Shown: positions 1 through 9,469, counted from the first letter of the stretch. The stretch is DNA of 64,000 nt from Alcaligenaceae bacterium (GCA_013416445.1 JACCER010000002.1:186001-250000); one strand, 5' to 3'. The notes: a model not told the origin generated them from the sequence alone. Translations and numbers: made by a program.

Positions 1-546
1 AGCGGCCAGCGGCCATTTACGCGGCTCGATGTCCTGCATAGGGAAAATCTGGAAGCTGCCCTGGCCCACTACAAGGTCAACCCCGCTGCCATCCCCCCCG
101 CCGAACTTGCCCACCTTAATTCGGCATGGCACAGGCTAGACCCTTGGCCCGACGTCATCCAGGGTCTGACCCGGCTCAAGCAGCGCTATATCATTGCGCC
201 GGCCTCTAACGGCAATATCGCCCTGATCACCAACATGGCCAAGCGGGCCCATATTCCCTGGGACCTTGTTCTTGGCGCCGAAGTAACCCAAGCCTATAAG
301 CCGGCGCCACAGGCCTATACCCGCATGGCTGAAATCCTGGGCGTCGAACCCGCAGCCATTTGCATGGTCGCTGCTCACAATTCCGATTTGCATGCGGCAC
401 GTAACTGTGGCCTGAGCACAGCTTTCGTACCCAGAAGAACCGAACACGGCTCAGTGCAAACCACCGACCTGGAACCCAGCACAACCTGGGATATCATCGC
501 GCTCGACTTCAACGACTTGGCGGATCAGGCGGGGTGTTGGGCTTAA
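1..546 (+). CDS. HAD-superfamily hydrolase, haloacid dehalogenase type II-like (5' partial)
   Basis: The frame is open from base 1, so the N-terminus with the nucleophilic Asp of HAD motif I lies outside the window. About 181 residues are visible. They show motif II as SNGN (around residue 69 of the visible part), the motif III lysine in AYKPAPQAY, and a motif IV region AAHNSDLHAAR. These are hallmarks of type II (S)-2-haloacid dehalogenase-like proteins, which hydrolyse a carbon-halogen or phosphoester bond in the cytoplasm. In proven dehalogenases the motif IV region usually reads AAHNWDL; here the Trp is Ser, so the substrate is open. The 3' end slightly overlaps the GTG-start version of the next gene but not the preferred ATG version. 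The family is fairly sure, the substrate is not. Confidence 0.8.
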   Translation, partial: SGQRPFTRLDVLHRENLEAALAHYKVNPAAIPPAELAHLNSAWHRLDPWPDVIQGLTRLKQRYIIAPASNGNIALITNMAKRAHIPWDLVLGAEVTQAYKPAPQAYTRMAEILGVEPAAICMVAAHNSDLHAARNCGLSTAFVPRRTEHGSVQTTDLEPSTTWDIIALDFNDLADQAGCWA

Positions 547-563
547 AGCCAGTTGAACTGCTT

Positions 564-782
564 ATGAATCCTGAAGACCTCGAACTGCTGGTAACACGCA
601 CTATGCCTTATGGCAAATATAAGGGCCGCTTGATTGCCGATTTACCTGGAAACTACCTGAACTGGTTCGCCCGTGAAGGTTTTCCCAAAGGGGAAATTGG
701 CCGCCTGCTTATGCTGATGCAGGAAATCGATCACAACGGCCTGGGGCCATTGTTGCAACCTTTGCGAAAAAAGCCACGCTAG
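564..782 (+). CDS. DUF3820 family small protein
   Basis: This 72-residue protein carries the block MPYGKYKGR followed by LADLP-like, YLNWF and GFPKGEIG segments, the signature of DUF3820 (sometimes labelled putative quorum-sensing-regulated virulence factor). No enzymatic residues are recognisable and the biochemical role is unknown. I chose ATG at 564 (MNPEDLELL). An upstream GTG at 534 would add ten residues and overlap the previous gene. No clear Shine-Dalgarno sequence is visible before either. It follows the HAD gene by 17 bases and may be cotranscribed with it. A non-coding gap of about 195 bases separates it from the polyamine gene. Confidence 0.75.
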   Translation: MNPEDLELLVTRTMPYGKYKGRLIADLPGNYLNWFAREGFPKGEIGRLLMLMQEIDHNGLGPLLQPLRKKPR

Positions 783-977
783 CACCAGGTTATTAATTTT
801 CAAAGAAAATGCAGTACTTTAAGATCTGTTAACAGACGAAGAAAAACATAGCGCTATTTAGATTAAACTTGCACACTTTTACCGCAGCAGAAACCAGCCC
901 CAACAGCCCAGGTTTCTACCGTTGTTAATGTGCCATACCACCTTGGCGCAATATCTTCACCAAGGAATACCGATACC

Positions 978-2237
978 ATGCAAGGCCTGCACCTTACCGC
1001 AGATCTTTATCTCTGCGACTGCGACTCCTCCCTGCTAACCAACGCCCAGATTCTCGCTGAGCTATGCCGCACGCACACCGCCGACTCAGGGCTTACCCTT
1101 GTAGCTGAGAAATGGCATACCTTTCCAGACTTTGAAGGCGAACCAGGCGGTGTTACAGGCATGCTGCTACTGGCCGAATCACACCTGGCCGTCCATACCT
1201 GGCCCGAACGCAATGGCGTCACGCTTGATGTTTACGTATGCAATTTCATGGGCAATAACTCAGCCAAGGCGGAACAGTTGATGCAGTCGCTCGAAGATGC
1301 ATTTCGCCCGGGAAAAACGCAACGTCAGCAACTGCAAAGAGGCGACGAAAAGGGCCCCACCCAGGAAGGCGAACTGGTGCTCGAATCACTGAACCAAAAT
1401 ACTGTCTACGGCTTTCGTTTCAACCATCGCCTGCTGGCCAGGCAAACTGACTATCAGTATCTTGAACTACTGGAATCCAGCGAACTTGGGCGTACGCTGC
1501 GTCTGGATCAGCGCTTCATGACAGCCGAAAGGGAAGAATTCTTCTACCACGAAGCCCTGGTGCATCCGGCGGCGATCGCACACACCGAACCGCGCACAGC
1601 GCTAGTCATAGGCGGCGGCGACGGCGGCAGTACCGAAGAGCTGCTCAAACACCCCAGTATCAGCCACATCACGCTGGTCGAGCTTGATAAGCAGGTCATC
1701 GAGGTCGCACGCAGCCATTTGCAAAGCATACATAAAGGCGTCTTCGACGACCCGCGCGTCAACGTGCGCATCGAAGACGGGGCAGCTTTTCTCAAGCACA
1801 CGACCCAGCGTTTTGATCTGGTTTTCCTGGACCTGACCGACCCCGATACTCCTGCCGGCCCGCTCTACACCAGCGAATTTTTTGCAAGCTGCCAACAGGT
1901 TCTGGCACCAGGCGGCGCCATGGTTCTGCACCTGGGCACGCCCTTTCACGAACCTGGGCAGGTGCAAAACCTGGCTGCCGCACTGAAATCCGTATTCGCC
2001 AAAGTCAATTGCTACGGTTTACATATCCCGTTATATGGCACGTACTGGGCGCTGGCCGTGGTGTCCGACACTCTGGACCCGCTAGCAGTCAATGCCGAAC
2101 AAGTAAAAAACCGCCTCAGCACCCGTCGCATTGGCGACCTGCAATACTACAACCCGCAGGTACACGGCGCCTTATTTGCCTTGCCGAATTTTTACCAAGC
2201 CCTGGTTGCACCTGTTCGAGAACACGACGGCATCTAA
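978..2237 (+). CDS. speE: Fused S-adenosylmethionine decarboxylase (SpeD-like) - spermidine synthase (SpeE)
   Basis: A 419-residue two-domain protein. Residues 1 to about 115 match the small class 1B AdoMet decarboxylase fold: the pyruvoyl-forming Ser68 in AESH, His73 in HTWPE and Cys88 in VYVC have the same spacing as Ser63/His68/Cys83 of the Thermotoga enzyme. From about residue 135 on it is a spermidine synthase, with the methyltransferase-like loop GGGDGG near 212-217, the HITLVELD acidic strand, and DLTDP near 285-289 with the aminopropyl-transfer aspartates. One polypeptide could therefore both make decarboxylated AdoMet and pass its aminopropyl group to putrescine. ATG at 978 is preceded by AAGGA at 962-966; a GTG at 930 is less likely. 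SpeD homologues can also be ornithine or arginine decarboxylases, so the first activity is inferred. Confidence 0.85.
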   Translation: MQGLHLTADLYLCDCDSSLLTNAQILAELCRTHTADSGLTLVAEKWHTFPDFEGEPGGVTGMLLLAESHLAVHTWPERNGVTLDVYVCNFMGNNSAKAEQLMQSLEDAFRPGKTQRQQLQRGDEKGPTQEGELVLESLNQNTVYGFRFNHRLLARQTDYQYLELLESSELGRTLRLDQRFMTAEREEFFYHEALVHPAAIAHTEPRTALVIGGGDGGSTEELLKHPSISHITLVELDKQVIEVARSHLQSIHKGVFDDPRVNVRIEDGAAFLKHTTQRFDLVFLDLTDPDTPAGPLYTSEFFASCQQVLAPGGAMVLHLGTPFHEPGQVQNLAAALKSVFAKVNCYGLHIPLYGTYWALAVVSDTLDPLAVNAEQVKNRLSTRRIGDLQYYNPQVHGALFALPNFYQALVAPVREHDGI

Positions 2238-2268
2238 TTCGGATTGGCGTTTTTATCGCGGAGACTCT

Positions 2269-2300
2269 GTCGGATTACGGCGCTGACGCGCCTAATCCAA
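2269..2300. repeat. REP-like palindrome, copy 1 (degenerate)
   Basis: The sequence TGTCGGATTACGG ... CGCCTAATCCAA forms an imperfect hairpin 31 bases after the speE stop codon. It matches the other GTCGGATTA/TAATCCGAC units in this window, with decay in the right arm. It may act as a 3' mRNA stabiliser or weak terminator. Confidence 0.55.
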
Positions 2301-2400
2301 TCCACGATTTTCATTCTAAAAGCCAACATAATTCAATATCAAATTCAGCAATTTTATTTTTAAACAATATATGTAGATAAAGGTCTACTATAAATACAGG

Positions 2401-3512
2401 GCGCTCGCCACGCGCGCGGCAGCGGAAGCCTCTGCGCAGCAAGGTCACGACCTGTTCATGTTCTTGTCGCCACCCCCCGTCTACGAAGACCAGGTTATCG
2501 ATCATCGTGAAGTTTACGAAGAATGTGAGCACAAGCACGGCAAGCCAGTAGAACTTGCCGTGAAAAGCAGCTACAACCCCAAGACAAAAAAGTACTTTGC
2601 ATTTTCCGACAGTTTTGTACCCGATCCGATGAACTGCCGCAAAGACCTTTGGGACGACGTTGGCATGGCCATGCGCACCGTCCTGTTCGCGTTTGGCGGC
2701 TCGGTGCAAGACGAACACAGCAATGTCATCCTGGATTCCAAACAAACACTCGAGGCCGTCAAGCTTGTCAAGGCGCTCTATGAAAACGCCATGACGGCAG
2801 AAGTATTGGCCTGGGATGCCTCATCGAATAACCGCGCGATGCTGGCCGGCAAGATATCGCTGTGCCTGAATGCCATATCGGTTACCCGTGAAGGCGAAAA
2901 CAAGCATATTCCGGTTACACCGTCCATACAGTTGACGCAGGCACTAGCAGGCCCTGGTCGGCGCATGGGCATGGAACACGTCATGGACTGCTACGTGATA
3001 TGGAAATTCGCCAAGAACATAGGCGGCGCCAAGCAGTTCCTGGTGGACTACATAGACAGCTTCCGCGAAGGCTTTCTGGCCAGCCAGTTTTATAATTTCC
3101 CCAGCTTCCCCAGCACGGTCCCTGATCTGGAAAAACTGATCTCCAACGATCCGAAGGCCCAGCCCAATGACAAGTACAAAATACTGGGTACCCTGATGAA
3201 TCAGGCCACCAACGTGGGTTACCCAGGCTATGCCAACGCGGCGACCGACGAAATATTCAATACCTGGGTGCTCAACACCATGTTCGCCAAAGCCGCCATG
3301 ATGGACGGCTTAAGCGGCTTCGGCGCTTTCTGGAAGGTCGTCGTGCCGCTGTCATCGGCGTGGGTGTGCCTACTTTTTTGGTGCGCGGCGACGTGTATTT
3401 CTGGGGTTCGCTCATGGGCGCCTGCCTGATCGTCAGCGTGCCCATCGCCATTCTGTACAACTTCTTCGTCGACCGCTTTGTAGCGGGGTTTACCGTGGGC
3501 GCGATCAAGTAA
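2401..3512 (+). pseudogene. Decayed sugar-type ABC transporter: binding protein fused to permease C-terminus
   Basis: From 2401 the frame reads as an ABC solute-binding protein that has lost its N-terminus: no start codon or signal peptide precedes it, and the in-frame sequence begins mid-domain (ALATRAAAEASAQQGHDLF). The binding-protein match runs to about 3290 (NTWVLNTMFAKAA). It then joins, in frame, a MalG-type permease fragment (MDGLSGFGAFWKVVVPLS, the EAA-loop region). After about 3355 the permease match continues in another frame, ending VDRFVAGFTVGAIK at the TAA at 3510-3512. So a deletion removed the end of the binding protein and most of the permease, and a frameshift followed. An intact-looking ORF starts at ATG 2458 (323 codons) but is unlikely to give a working protein. 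No ATPase gene is adjacent. Confidence 0.75.
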
Positions 3513-3727
3513 CGGCCGAATTATGCGCTACACGCTAGGCTGATCTACATCAATCTCGGGTCATATCCATCGATTTTCTAGGGTAAACCTGCAACGTCTC
3601 TCTGCCAAGAATTCGATACACTTTGCTAGACACAAAGAAGACCGATAAACCATTACAGGATATCGGAGACAGAACTGCGGCAGCAAGCAGCCGCCGTGGG
3701 CTTAGATACAAAACCATGGAGATTTGA

Positions 3728-4897
3728 ATGAAGTTCAAAGTAAAAATACTGGGAATGGTACTGGCTGGCGCCCTATGCGGGTCTGTTGCCGTCGCCCAAG
3801 ATAATTCGCTTGGTTTGCCTGCAACACTGGCCTGGAGCGCCTATGACGTCGGGTCCGGAGGCTACAACCAGGCGGTAGCCATCGGCAATGCATTTAAGCA
3901 AAAATACGGCGTCAACCTGCGCATCCTGCCGGGCAAAAACGACGTATCACGTACTTTGCCCTTGCGTGAAGGCAAGGTTGCCTTTTCAGCCCACGGTGTT
4001 GGCGGCAGTTATATGGCGCAAGAAGGGACCCATGACTTTGGCCAGCGTCAATGGGGGCCGCAGCCAGTGCGTTCAATGTTGCTGAACAACTCGGACCAGG
4101 CGCTCTCCATGGTTGTGGCAGGTGATATTGGGGTCAAGACCCTCGCAGACCTTAAAGGCAAGCGTGTGGCCTGGGTAATTGGCTCACCAGCCCTGAACGA
4201 AAGCGTCGCAGCCAACCTGGCCTTCGCCAATCTAACCTGGGACGATGTCCAGAAAGTTGAATTTGGCGGATTCGGCGCCGCCATGGATGGCATCATCAAC
4301 AACCAGGTTGATGCAGCTTTTTCGTCATCCATTTCCGGCAAAACCTATGCGGTTGCGAAGTCACCACGCGGCATGACCTATCCAGAATATGACCCCAATG
4401 ACAAAGAAGCATGGAAGCGGATGCAAGCGCTTGCCCCGTTTTTCTTTCCTGTCATGGCAACCGACGGTGCTGACCTGAGCAAAGACAAGCCCATTGCTTC
4501 AACGGCCTACCCATATCCGTTCCTGATGACCTACGCTGATCGCAAGGCTGACCTGGTCAAGAAAGTCATGTATGCAATGACCGATACCTACGATGCCTAC
4601 AAAGATGCAGCACCGGGCAACATTGGCTGGGCGCTTGACCGCCAAAAGCTGGATTGGGCCGCCATACCTTATCACGAGGGTGCGGTTCAATTCTTCAAGG
4701 AAAAAGGTCTTTGGGCTGCCGAGCATGACGCCAATAACGCGCGGCTGCTGAAACGCCAGGAAGTTCTGGCCACAGCATGGAAAGACGTCAATAGCCGCAA
4801 GCACGACAGTGATGAAGCGTTCAAGCAAGACTGGATGAAAACCCGTGCCGATGCGCTTGTCGCAGCCAGCATGGATCCTATTGTGCTTTCCTGGTAA
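3728..4897 (+). CDS. TAXI-family TRAP transporter solute-binding protein
   Basis: A 389-residue periplasmic protein with a clear Sec signal peptide (MKFKVKILGMVLAGALCGSV, likely cut after AVA near residue 23). The mature part has TAXI features: a start resembling WSAYDVGSGGYNQAVAIGN, the LKGKRVAW segment after about residue 140, and the FGGFGAAMDGIINNQVDAAF block. TAXI proteins capture a substrate and hand it to a TRAP permease that uses an ion gradient; the ligands of most members are unknown. GGAG at 3718-3721, seven bases before the ATG, supports the start. The fused permease begins 32 bases downstream, so the two form one transport operon. The length fits the longer TAXI subgroup. Confidence 0.9.
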   Translation: MKFKVKILGMVLAGALCGSVAVAQDNSLGLPATLAWSAYDVGSGGYNQAVAIGNAFKQKYGVNLRILPGKNDVSRTLPLREGKVAFSAHGVGGSYMAQEGTHDFGQRQWGPQPVRSMLLNNSDQALSMVVAGDIGVKTLADLKGKRVAWVIGSPALNESVAANLAFANLTWDDVQKVEFGGFGAAMDGIINNQVDAAFSSSISGKTYAVAKSPRGMTYPEYDPNDKEAWKRMQALAPFFFPVMATDGADLSKDKPIASTAYPYPFLMTYADRKADLVKKVMYAMTDTYDAYKDAAPGNIGWALDRQKLDWAAIPYHEGAVQFFKEKGLWAAEHDANNARLLKRQEVLATAWKDVNSRKHDSDEAFKQDWMKTRADALVAASMDPIVLSW

Positions 4898-4929
4898 GCA
4901 ACCCGTTCAATCACTGAAAACGAGTCACG

Positions 4930-6948
4930 ATGAGTCAAAGTTCACAAAGCAATGCTCAGCAAGAGCAAATAGCAGTTCCTGCTGGCGCAGCAGAAGAACA
5001 GACGCGGTTAAGAATCCTCGGAGGGTTCTGGAAAGCAGTAGTTGTTCTATTTGGTGCATTGGCAATTTTTCTGTCATTGAACCAACTGCTCAACTGGGGC
5101 TTTTTCATAGGATTTTTGCTACTCGATACCGCTTATCTGTATTCGCTTGGAGCCTTGCTCATCGGCCTGGTCTTTCTTTACGTTCCGGCAACCGAGGGTG
5201 CACCGCGTAACAGGGTGCCATGGTATGACGTTGTCGGTTTTTTACTGGCTACCGGTGTATTCATCTACTTCGCAGTCAATTCACACAGAATCATCTCTGA
5301 GGCCTGGGAATTTATGGCGCCTGAAACCGCGGTAGCGGTTTCAGTTATAGGTTGGCTTTTGTTGCTCGAGGCTACACGACGCTCAGGTGGAACAGCAGTC
5401 TTTGTGGTTGTGGGGCTGTTTTCTCTGTATCCGGTGTTTGCCGAGGTCCTGCCTGGCCCCATCAGCGGCTTGGGACAAGACTTCAGCACTACCATGGCCT
5501 ACCATTTCGCCAGCAGTGAAAGCGTGCTGGGCATTCCCATGCGCGCATTTGGCGAGCTGGTGATAGGCTTTGTCATGTTTGGAGCCGTGCTGCAATTCAC
5601 CGGCGCTTCAGAATTTTTCAACAACATCGCGTTCGCCTTGTTTGGCAAAGTTCGCGGCGGGCCAGCCAAAGTTGCTATCATGGCAAGCGGCCTGATGGGC
5701 TCAGTCTCGGGCAGTGTCGTCTCTAACGTGCTCACCACCGGCGTTGTCACGATTCCAGCAATGAAACGCACGGGTTTTTCTGCCAAGTATGCGGCTGGCG
5801 TAGAGGCCTGCGCTTCCACTGGCGGGGTTTTGATGCCGCCTATCATGGGGGCGACTGCCTTTGTAATGGCTGCCTTTCTGGGCATACCTTATGGCCAGAT
5901 TGCATTGGCTGCTGCCATTCCGTCCATTCTGTTTTACTTTGCACTTTTCATGCAAATTGACGGCTACGCGGCACGTCATAATCTCAAAGGCTTGCCAGCT
6001 GCTGAATTACCTGCGTTGCGCGAAACCTTCAAGCAAGGCTGGCAATACATCATCGTCTTTGTGGTTTTGGTGTGGCTACTGCTGGTCGAGCAAATAGAAG
6101 CTCTGGCGCCGTTTTACTCCACTGCCCTCCTGCTTGCCATCAACCAGTTCAGCCCCAAGTACCGCCTTAACTGGACCAAGCTGGTCAACCTCATTATGGG
6201 TGTGACGGCCTCGCTGGCTGAGCTTGCAGCGCTACTGGCTGGCGTTGGGTTCATCATTGGTTCAATGTCAGTAACCGGGCTGGCAGGAACACTAGCCAAC
6301 GACCTGATCTATCTGGCCGGCAACAACGTGTACGTGCTGCTGGTCATGGGTGCAATTACCAGCTTCATCTTTGGAATGGGCATGACCATTACGGCGTGCT
6401 ATATTTTCCTGGCCATCGTGCTGGCGCCACCCCTGATCCAATCTGGCTTTGATCCATTGGCTGTGCACTTGTTCATGATGTACTGGGGCATGGTGTCGTT
6501 CATTACGCCACCAGTGTCTCTGGCAGCATTTGTCGCTGCAGGTGTGGCAGGCGCACGCCCGGTCGAAGTGGGGCTGCAATCCATGCGCCTTGGCAGCTCC
6601 ATGTACTTTGTGCCCTTTTTCTTTGTGCTCAACCCGGCACTCATTTTACGCGGCGACCCCCTGGATGTAGTCATCGTGATTGTAACTGCCGTCATCGGGC
6701 TGGCGCTGATTTCCTCCGCCCTGGAAGGCTACCTGGTCAAAGTGGGCTCCATGCATCACGGGTTCTTCGGGGCGCTGGCTCGATTGGTGCTTTTTGCAGC
6801 GGGGCTATCATTTGCCATACCCGGCGGTGGCGATATAGGTCTAAGCCATATCGAACTCACTACAACTGGCGTCATCCTTGCAATCGCGGCAATATTAATG
6901 GCGCGTTTTGCTCAGCGTGCGTCGCTACCCCCGCTCAAAGGGGCTTAA
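4930..6948 (+). CDS. TRAP transporter fused permease (DctQM-type, TAXI-associated)
   Basis: A 672-residue polytopic membrane protein combining the small (4-TM, DctQ-like) and large (about 12-TM, DctM-like) TRAP subunits in one chain. The N-terminal ~40 residues are cytoplasmic and polar, and repeated hydrophobic segments follow. The large-subunit core shows GLMGSVSGSVVSNVLTTG and the CASTGGVLMPPIMGATAF block typical of DctM, and later a matching GMGMTITACYIF repeat-like segment. It works with the TAXI binding protein encoded just upstream to drive solute uptake across the inner membrane. A strong intrinsic terminator follows 14 bases after the stop, so the two-gene operon ends here. The substrate cannot be read from sequence. 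Confidence 0.92.
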   Translation: MSQSSQSNAQQEQIAVPAGAAEEQTRLRILGGFWKAVVVLFGALAIFLSLNQLLNWGFFIGFLLLDTAYLYSLGALLIGLVFLYVPATEGAPRNRVPWYDVVGFLLATGVFIYFAVNSHRIISEAWEFMAPETAVAVSVIGWLLLLEATRRSGGTAVFVVVGLFSLYPVFAEVLPGPISGLGQDFSTTMAYHFASSESVLGIPMRAFGELVIGFVMFGAVLQFTGASEFFNNIAFALFGKVRGGPAKVAIMASGLMGSVSGSVVSNVLTTGVVTIPAMKRTGFSAKYAAGVEACASTGGVLMPPIMGATAFVMAAFLGIPYGQIALAAAIPSILFYFALFMQIDGYAARHNLKGLPAAELPALRETFKQGWQYIIVFVVLVWLLLVEQIEALAPFYSTALLLAINQFSPKYRLNWTKLVNLIMGVTASLAELAALLAGVGFIIGSMSVTGLAGTLANDLIYLAGNNVYVLLVMGAITSFIFGMGMTITACYIFLAIVLAPPLIQSGFDPLAVHLFMMYWGMVSFITPPVSLAAFVAAGVAGARPVEVGLQSMRLGSSMYFVPFFFVLNPALILRGDPLDVVIVIVTAVIGLALISSALEGYLVKVGSMHHGFFGALARLVLFAAGLSFAIPGGGDIGLSHIELTTTGVILAIAAILMARFAQRASLPPLKGA

Positions 6949-6962
6949 ACGTCGTTTGAAGT

Positions 6963-7004
6963 CGGTGGGTTCAGTCCAGCAATCTGGCAAACCCACCGTT
7001 TTCC
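6963..7004 (+). terminator. Intrinsic terminator of the TRAP operon
   Basis: A perfect 9-bp stem, CGGTGGGTT (6963-6971) with AACCCACCG (6990-6998), is followed at once by TTTTCC. It lies just after the permease stop and before the iron-uptake promoter region. Confidence 0.85.
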
Positions 7005-7030
7005 TGCCCTGATTCACCAAGACTCAAGAT

Positions 7031-7049
7031 ATTGAGAACGAATCTCATT
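7031..7049. promoter_or_regulatory. Putative Fur box 1
   Basis: ATTGAGAACGAATCTCATT contains the dyad TGAGA-N5-TCTCA and resembles Fur boxes of the GAGAATnATTCTC type. It lies about 120 bases upstream of the TonB-dependent receptor start, as expected for iron-repressed control. Inferred from motif and context. Confidence 0.5.
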
Positions 7050-7121
7050 AGTGTTGTGCTGTGACAACATTTTCCTTACTTTTTAAACAAAATTCTGACA
7101 AATCCCTGACCTCTTAAACAA

Positions 7122-7142
7122 GAATGGATATCATTTGCATTC
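7122..7142. promoter_or_regulatory. Putative Fur box 2
   Basis: GAATGGATATCATTTGCATTC is rich in the GATAAT-type hexamers of Fur operators; 10 of 13 central bases match AATGATAATCATT. It ends 26 bases before the receptor ATG, so bound Fur would cover the likely promoter. Inferred. Confidence 0.5.
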
Positions 7143-7168
7143 CTGTCTTTAACATATAGAGTCGTCAG

Positions 7169-9469
7169 ATGCCCGAGTACCGCAACACCCAGCCCTCCCA
7201 ACGCCCCAGCCTGTTCTATATGGCAATTTTTGGCGTGCTCGCCACACCATCATTGGCAAGCGCACAAGAGCCCGGCGTGTCGGAGCTGGCCCCCGTCAAG
7301 GTGCAAGGCGCGGCTCACGCCTTCAAGCCCGAAGCGGTACAGTCGGTCAAATTCCAGGCGCCGCTGGTCGATACGCCACAAACCATTAATATCGTGCCAT
7401 CAGAAGTACTTAAGCAACAAAGCGCGCAAAGCCTGCAGGATGTGCTGAGCAACGTTCCTGGTGTGACGTTTGCATCTGGCGAAGGCGGCGCGGGCTGGGG
7501 CGACATGTTCACGATACGCGGTTTTTCGGCTGAACAAAGCCTGACTGTGGACGGCGTGCGCGACAGTGCCCTGACGACCCGCAATGACATGTTCAACCTA
7601 GAGCAGGCTGAGGTCTACAAGGGTACGGGCTCGATAGAATCGGGGGTTGCGGCTGTAGGCGGATCAGTCAACCTGGTCAGCAAAACACCCAAGCTGGATA
7701 ATTTCTACGACTTCAACGTGGGCGTAGGCACCGACAACTATCGCCGCAGCACCGTCGACCTGAACCACCAATTAGGCGAGACCACCGCTTTCCGCCTGAA
7801 CGCCATGTATCACGAGAATGACGTGGCCGGACGCGGCAAGGCTGACTATGACCGTTGGGGCATTGCACCGTCCCTAGCGTGGGGCCTGGGCACACCCACC
7901 CGCATCACGGCTTCCTACTTCTACCAGAAAGACAAGAACACGCCTGACTTCGGCGTACCGCTTAACCGCAATGGTGAACGCATGAAGTTCATCAACAAGG
8001 ATTTCTGGGGCGGGCTGTCCAACGCCGACATCGAGGAAACCGAGAGCAATAGCGCAACGCTGCTGGTGGAACATGACTTCAACAGCAAAACATCGATACG
8101 AAATCAGACTAGGTGGTCGGAAACCAAGCGGTTTACTTATTTGACGACGGGAGGACGCTTGCTGAATGCCACTGGCGGCACTCACCAGGGCCAGTTGATT
8201 CCTAATCCTGGCAATAGCAATTACTGGGGCTACGATGCAAAGGGCAATGAAGTCTACCCCACAGGCTCTCTGGCGGTTCCACGGCTGAACCCAAACATCA
8301 ACTCGTACAAGGGCAGCATTATTGCCAACCAGACAGACCTCAAGCTGGACTTCAATACGGGCAGCGCGCGGCATCAAGTAGTGACAGGGCTGGAACTATA
8401 CGAAGAAAGCTATCGTAAAGATCCCTACACCCGCAATCTCCCCAACCTGAACGGCGACAAACGCGTCATCGACGTGCGCAATCCCAATACGCACTATAGC
8501 GGCGCATGGGCGACACAGTCCGGCACGGATGAAAGCGGCAGCAAGGTCACCAACTGGGCCTTGTATGCCTATGACCAGATATCCTTGAACAAAAACTGGG
8601 AAATCGCCGTAGGCCTGCGCTACGACAAGTACAAGGTCAAGTGGTATAACGCCAATGGCGGTCTCGAGCCCTACAGCCAAAGCGATGACATCTGGAGCGG
8701 ACGACTGGGGCTGGTCTACAAACCCACTGAATACAGCAGTATTTACCTGTCGTACAGTCAGGCGTCGCAGCCTTCGGCGGCCGCGGCCGCATCCCGCAGC
8801 GGTGGCGGCGGCGACGCGGATGTCGCCAACTACTCGCCCGGCAAAGCCACAACCTGGGAACTGGGCGCCAAATGGGATCTCCTGGATGAAAAACTTGCCC
8901 TGACCGGCGCCTTGTTCCAAGTTGAGCAAAGCAACCCCAGCGACACCGACCCCAACGACCCAGGCAGGACCATACAATCTGAAGGCAAGGAGCGTGTACG
9001 CGGCATCGAGCTGGGCCTAGCCGGCAACATCACACCGCAATGGTCGGTTTACAGTGGCCTCAGTATCCTGAACAGCAAAATTCTTACACACAAAGATCCC
9101 TTGCAGGAAGGCGGCAAGATGAAGAATGTGCCGAACATGACCCTCAACCTGTGGACCAACTATACGTTTGATCGCCAGTGGGATGCGGGCCTAGGTGCGC
9201 AGTATGTGGGCAAGCGCCGCTTTGTGGAAGGCAATACTGTCAGCGGTAAAGGCGGCCACAGCGCCGATGTCTATATGCCCAGCTACTGGCTGTTTAACGC
9301 TGCGGTTGGCTACAAGGTCAACAAAACCCTTAGCTTGCGCCTGAATGTGAACAACATCTTTGACGAGTTCTATCTGGCGCGCGCCACATCCAGTTCGGAT
9401 GGCTTCCAGTTATATGGTGTGCCGGGCGCCGGGCGCACAGTTATTCTTAACGCCGAAGCCAAGTTCTAA
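7169..9469 (+). CDS. TonB-dependent siderophore receptor (Fiu/PiuA-like)
   Basis: A 766-residue outer-membrane receptor. Residues 1-33 look like a signal peptide ending ASA. The plug domain follows: DTPQTINIVPSEVL, LQDVLSNVPGVTF, the FTIRGF motif, the DGVRDS segment and VYKGTGS. The remainder is a 22-strand barrel ending in the aromatic C-terminal residue of LNAEAKF. The DVLxxVPGV and IRGF motifs are typical of catecholate siderophore receptors. It imports ferric chelates using TonB-ExbBD energy, which is encoded elsewhere. Two Fur-like boxes upstream suggest iron repression. A PiuC-type hydroxylase gene begins 49 bases downstream, a pairing known for Fiu/YbiX and PiuA/PiuC. The ligand is not determined; the ribosome-binding site is weak. 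Confidence 0.9.
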   Translation: MPEYRNTQPSQRPSLFYMAIFGVLATPSLASAQEPGVSELAPVKVQGAAHAFKPEAVQSVKFQAPLVDTPQTINIVPSEVLKQQSAQSLQDVLSNVPGVTFASGEGGAGWGDMFTIRGFSAEQSLTVDGVRDSALTTRNDMFNLEQAEVYKGTGSIESGVAAVGGSVNLVSKTPKLDNFYDFNVGVGTDNYRRSTVDLNHQLGETTAFRLNAMYHENDVAGRGKADYDRWGIAPSLAWGLGTPTRITASYFYQKDKNTPDFGVPLNRNGERMKFINKDFWGGLSNADIEETESNSATLLVEHDFNSKTSIRNQTRWSETKRFTYLTTGGRLLNATGGTHQGQLIPNPGNSNYWGYDAKGNEVYPTGSLAVPRLNPNINSYKGSIIANQTDLKLDFNTGSARHQVVTGLELYEESYRKDPYTRNLPNLNGDKRVIDVRNPNTHYSGAWATQSGTDESGSKVTNWALYAYDQISLNKNWEIAVGLRYDKYKVKWYNANGGLEPYSQSDDIWSGRLGLVYKPTEYSSIYLSYSQASQPSAAAAASRSGGGGDADVANYSPGKATTWELGAKWDLLDEKLALTGALFQVEQSNPSDTDPNDPGRTIQSEGKERVRGIELGLAGNITPQWSVYSGLSILNSKILTHKDPLQEGGKMKNVPNMTLNLWTNYTFDRQWDAGLGAQYVGKRRFVEGNTVSGKGGHSADVYMPSYWLFNAAVGYKVNKTLSLRLNVNNIFDEFYLARATSSSDGFQLYGVPGAGRTVILNAEAKF

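Noticed and set aside
930-977. GTG 930 as the start of the SpeD-SpeE fusion
   Set aside because: The extra 16 residues do not match the family and there is no ribosome-binding site; ATG 978 has AAGGA upstream.
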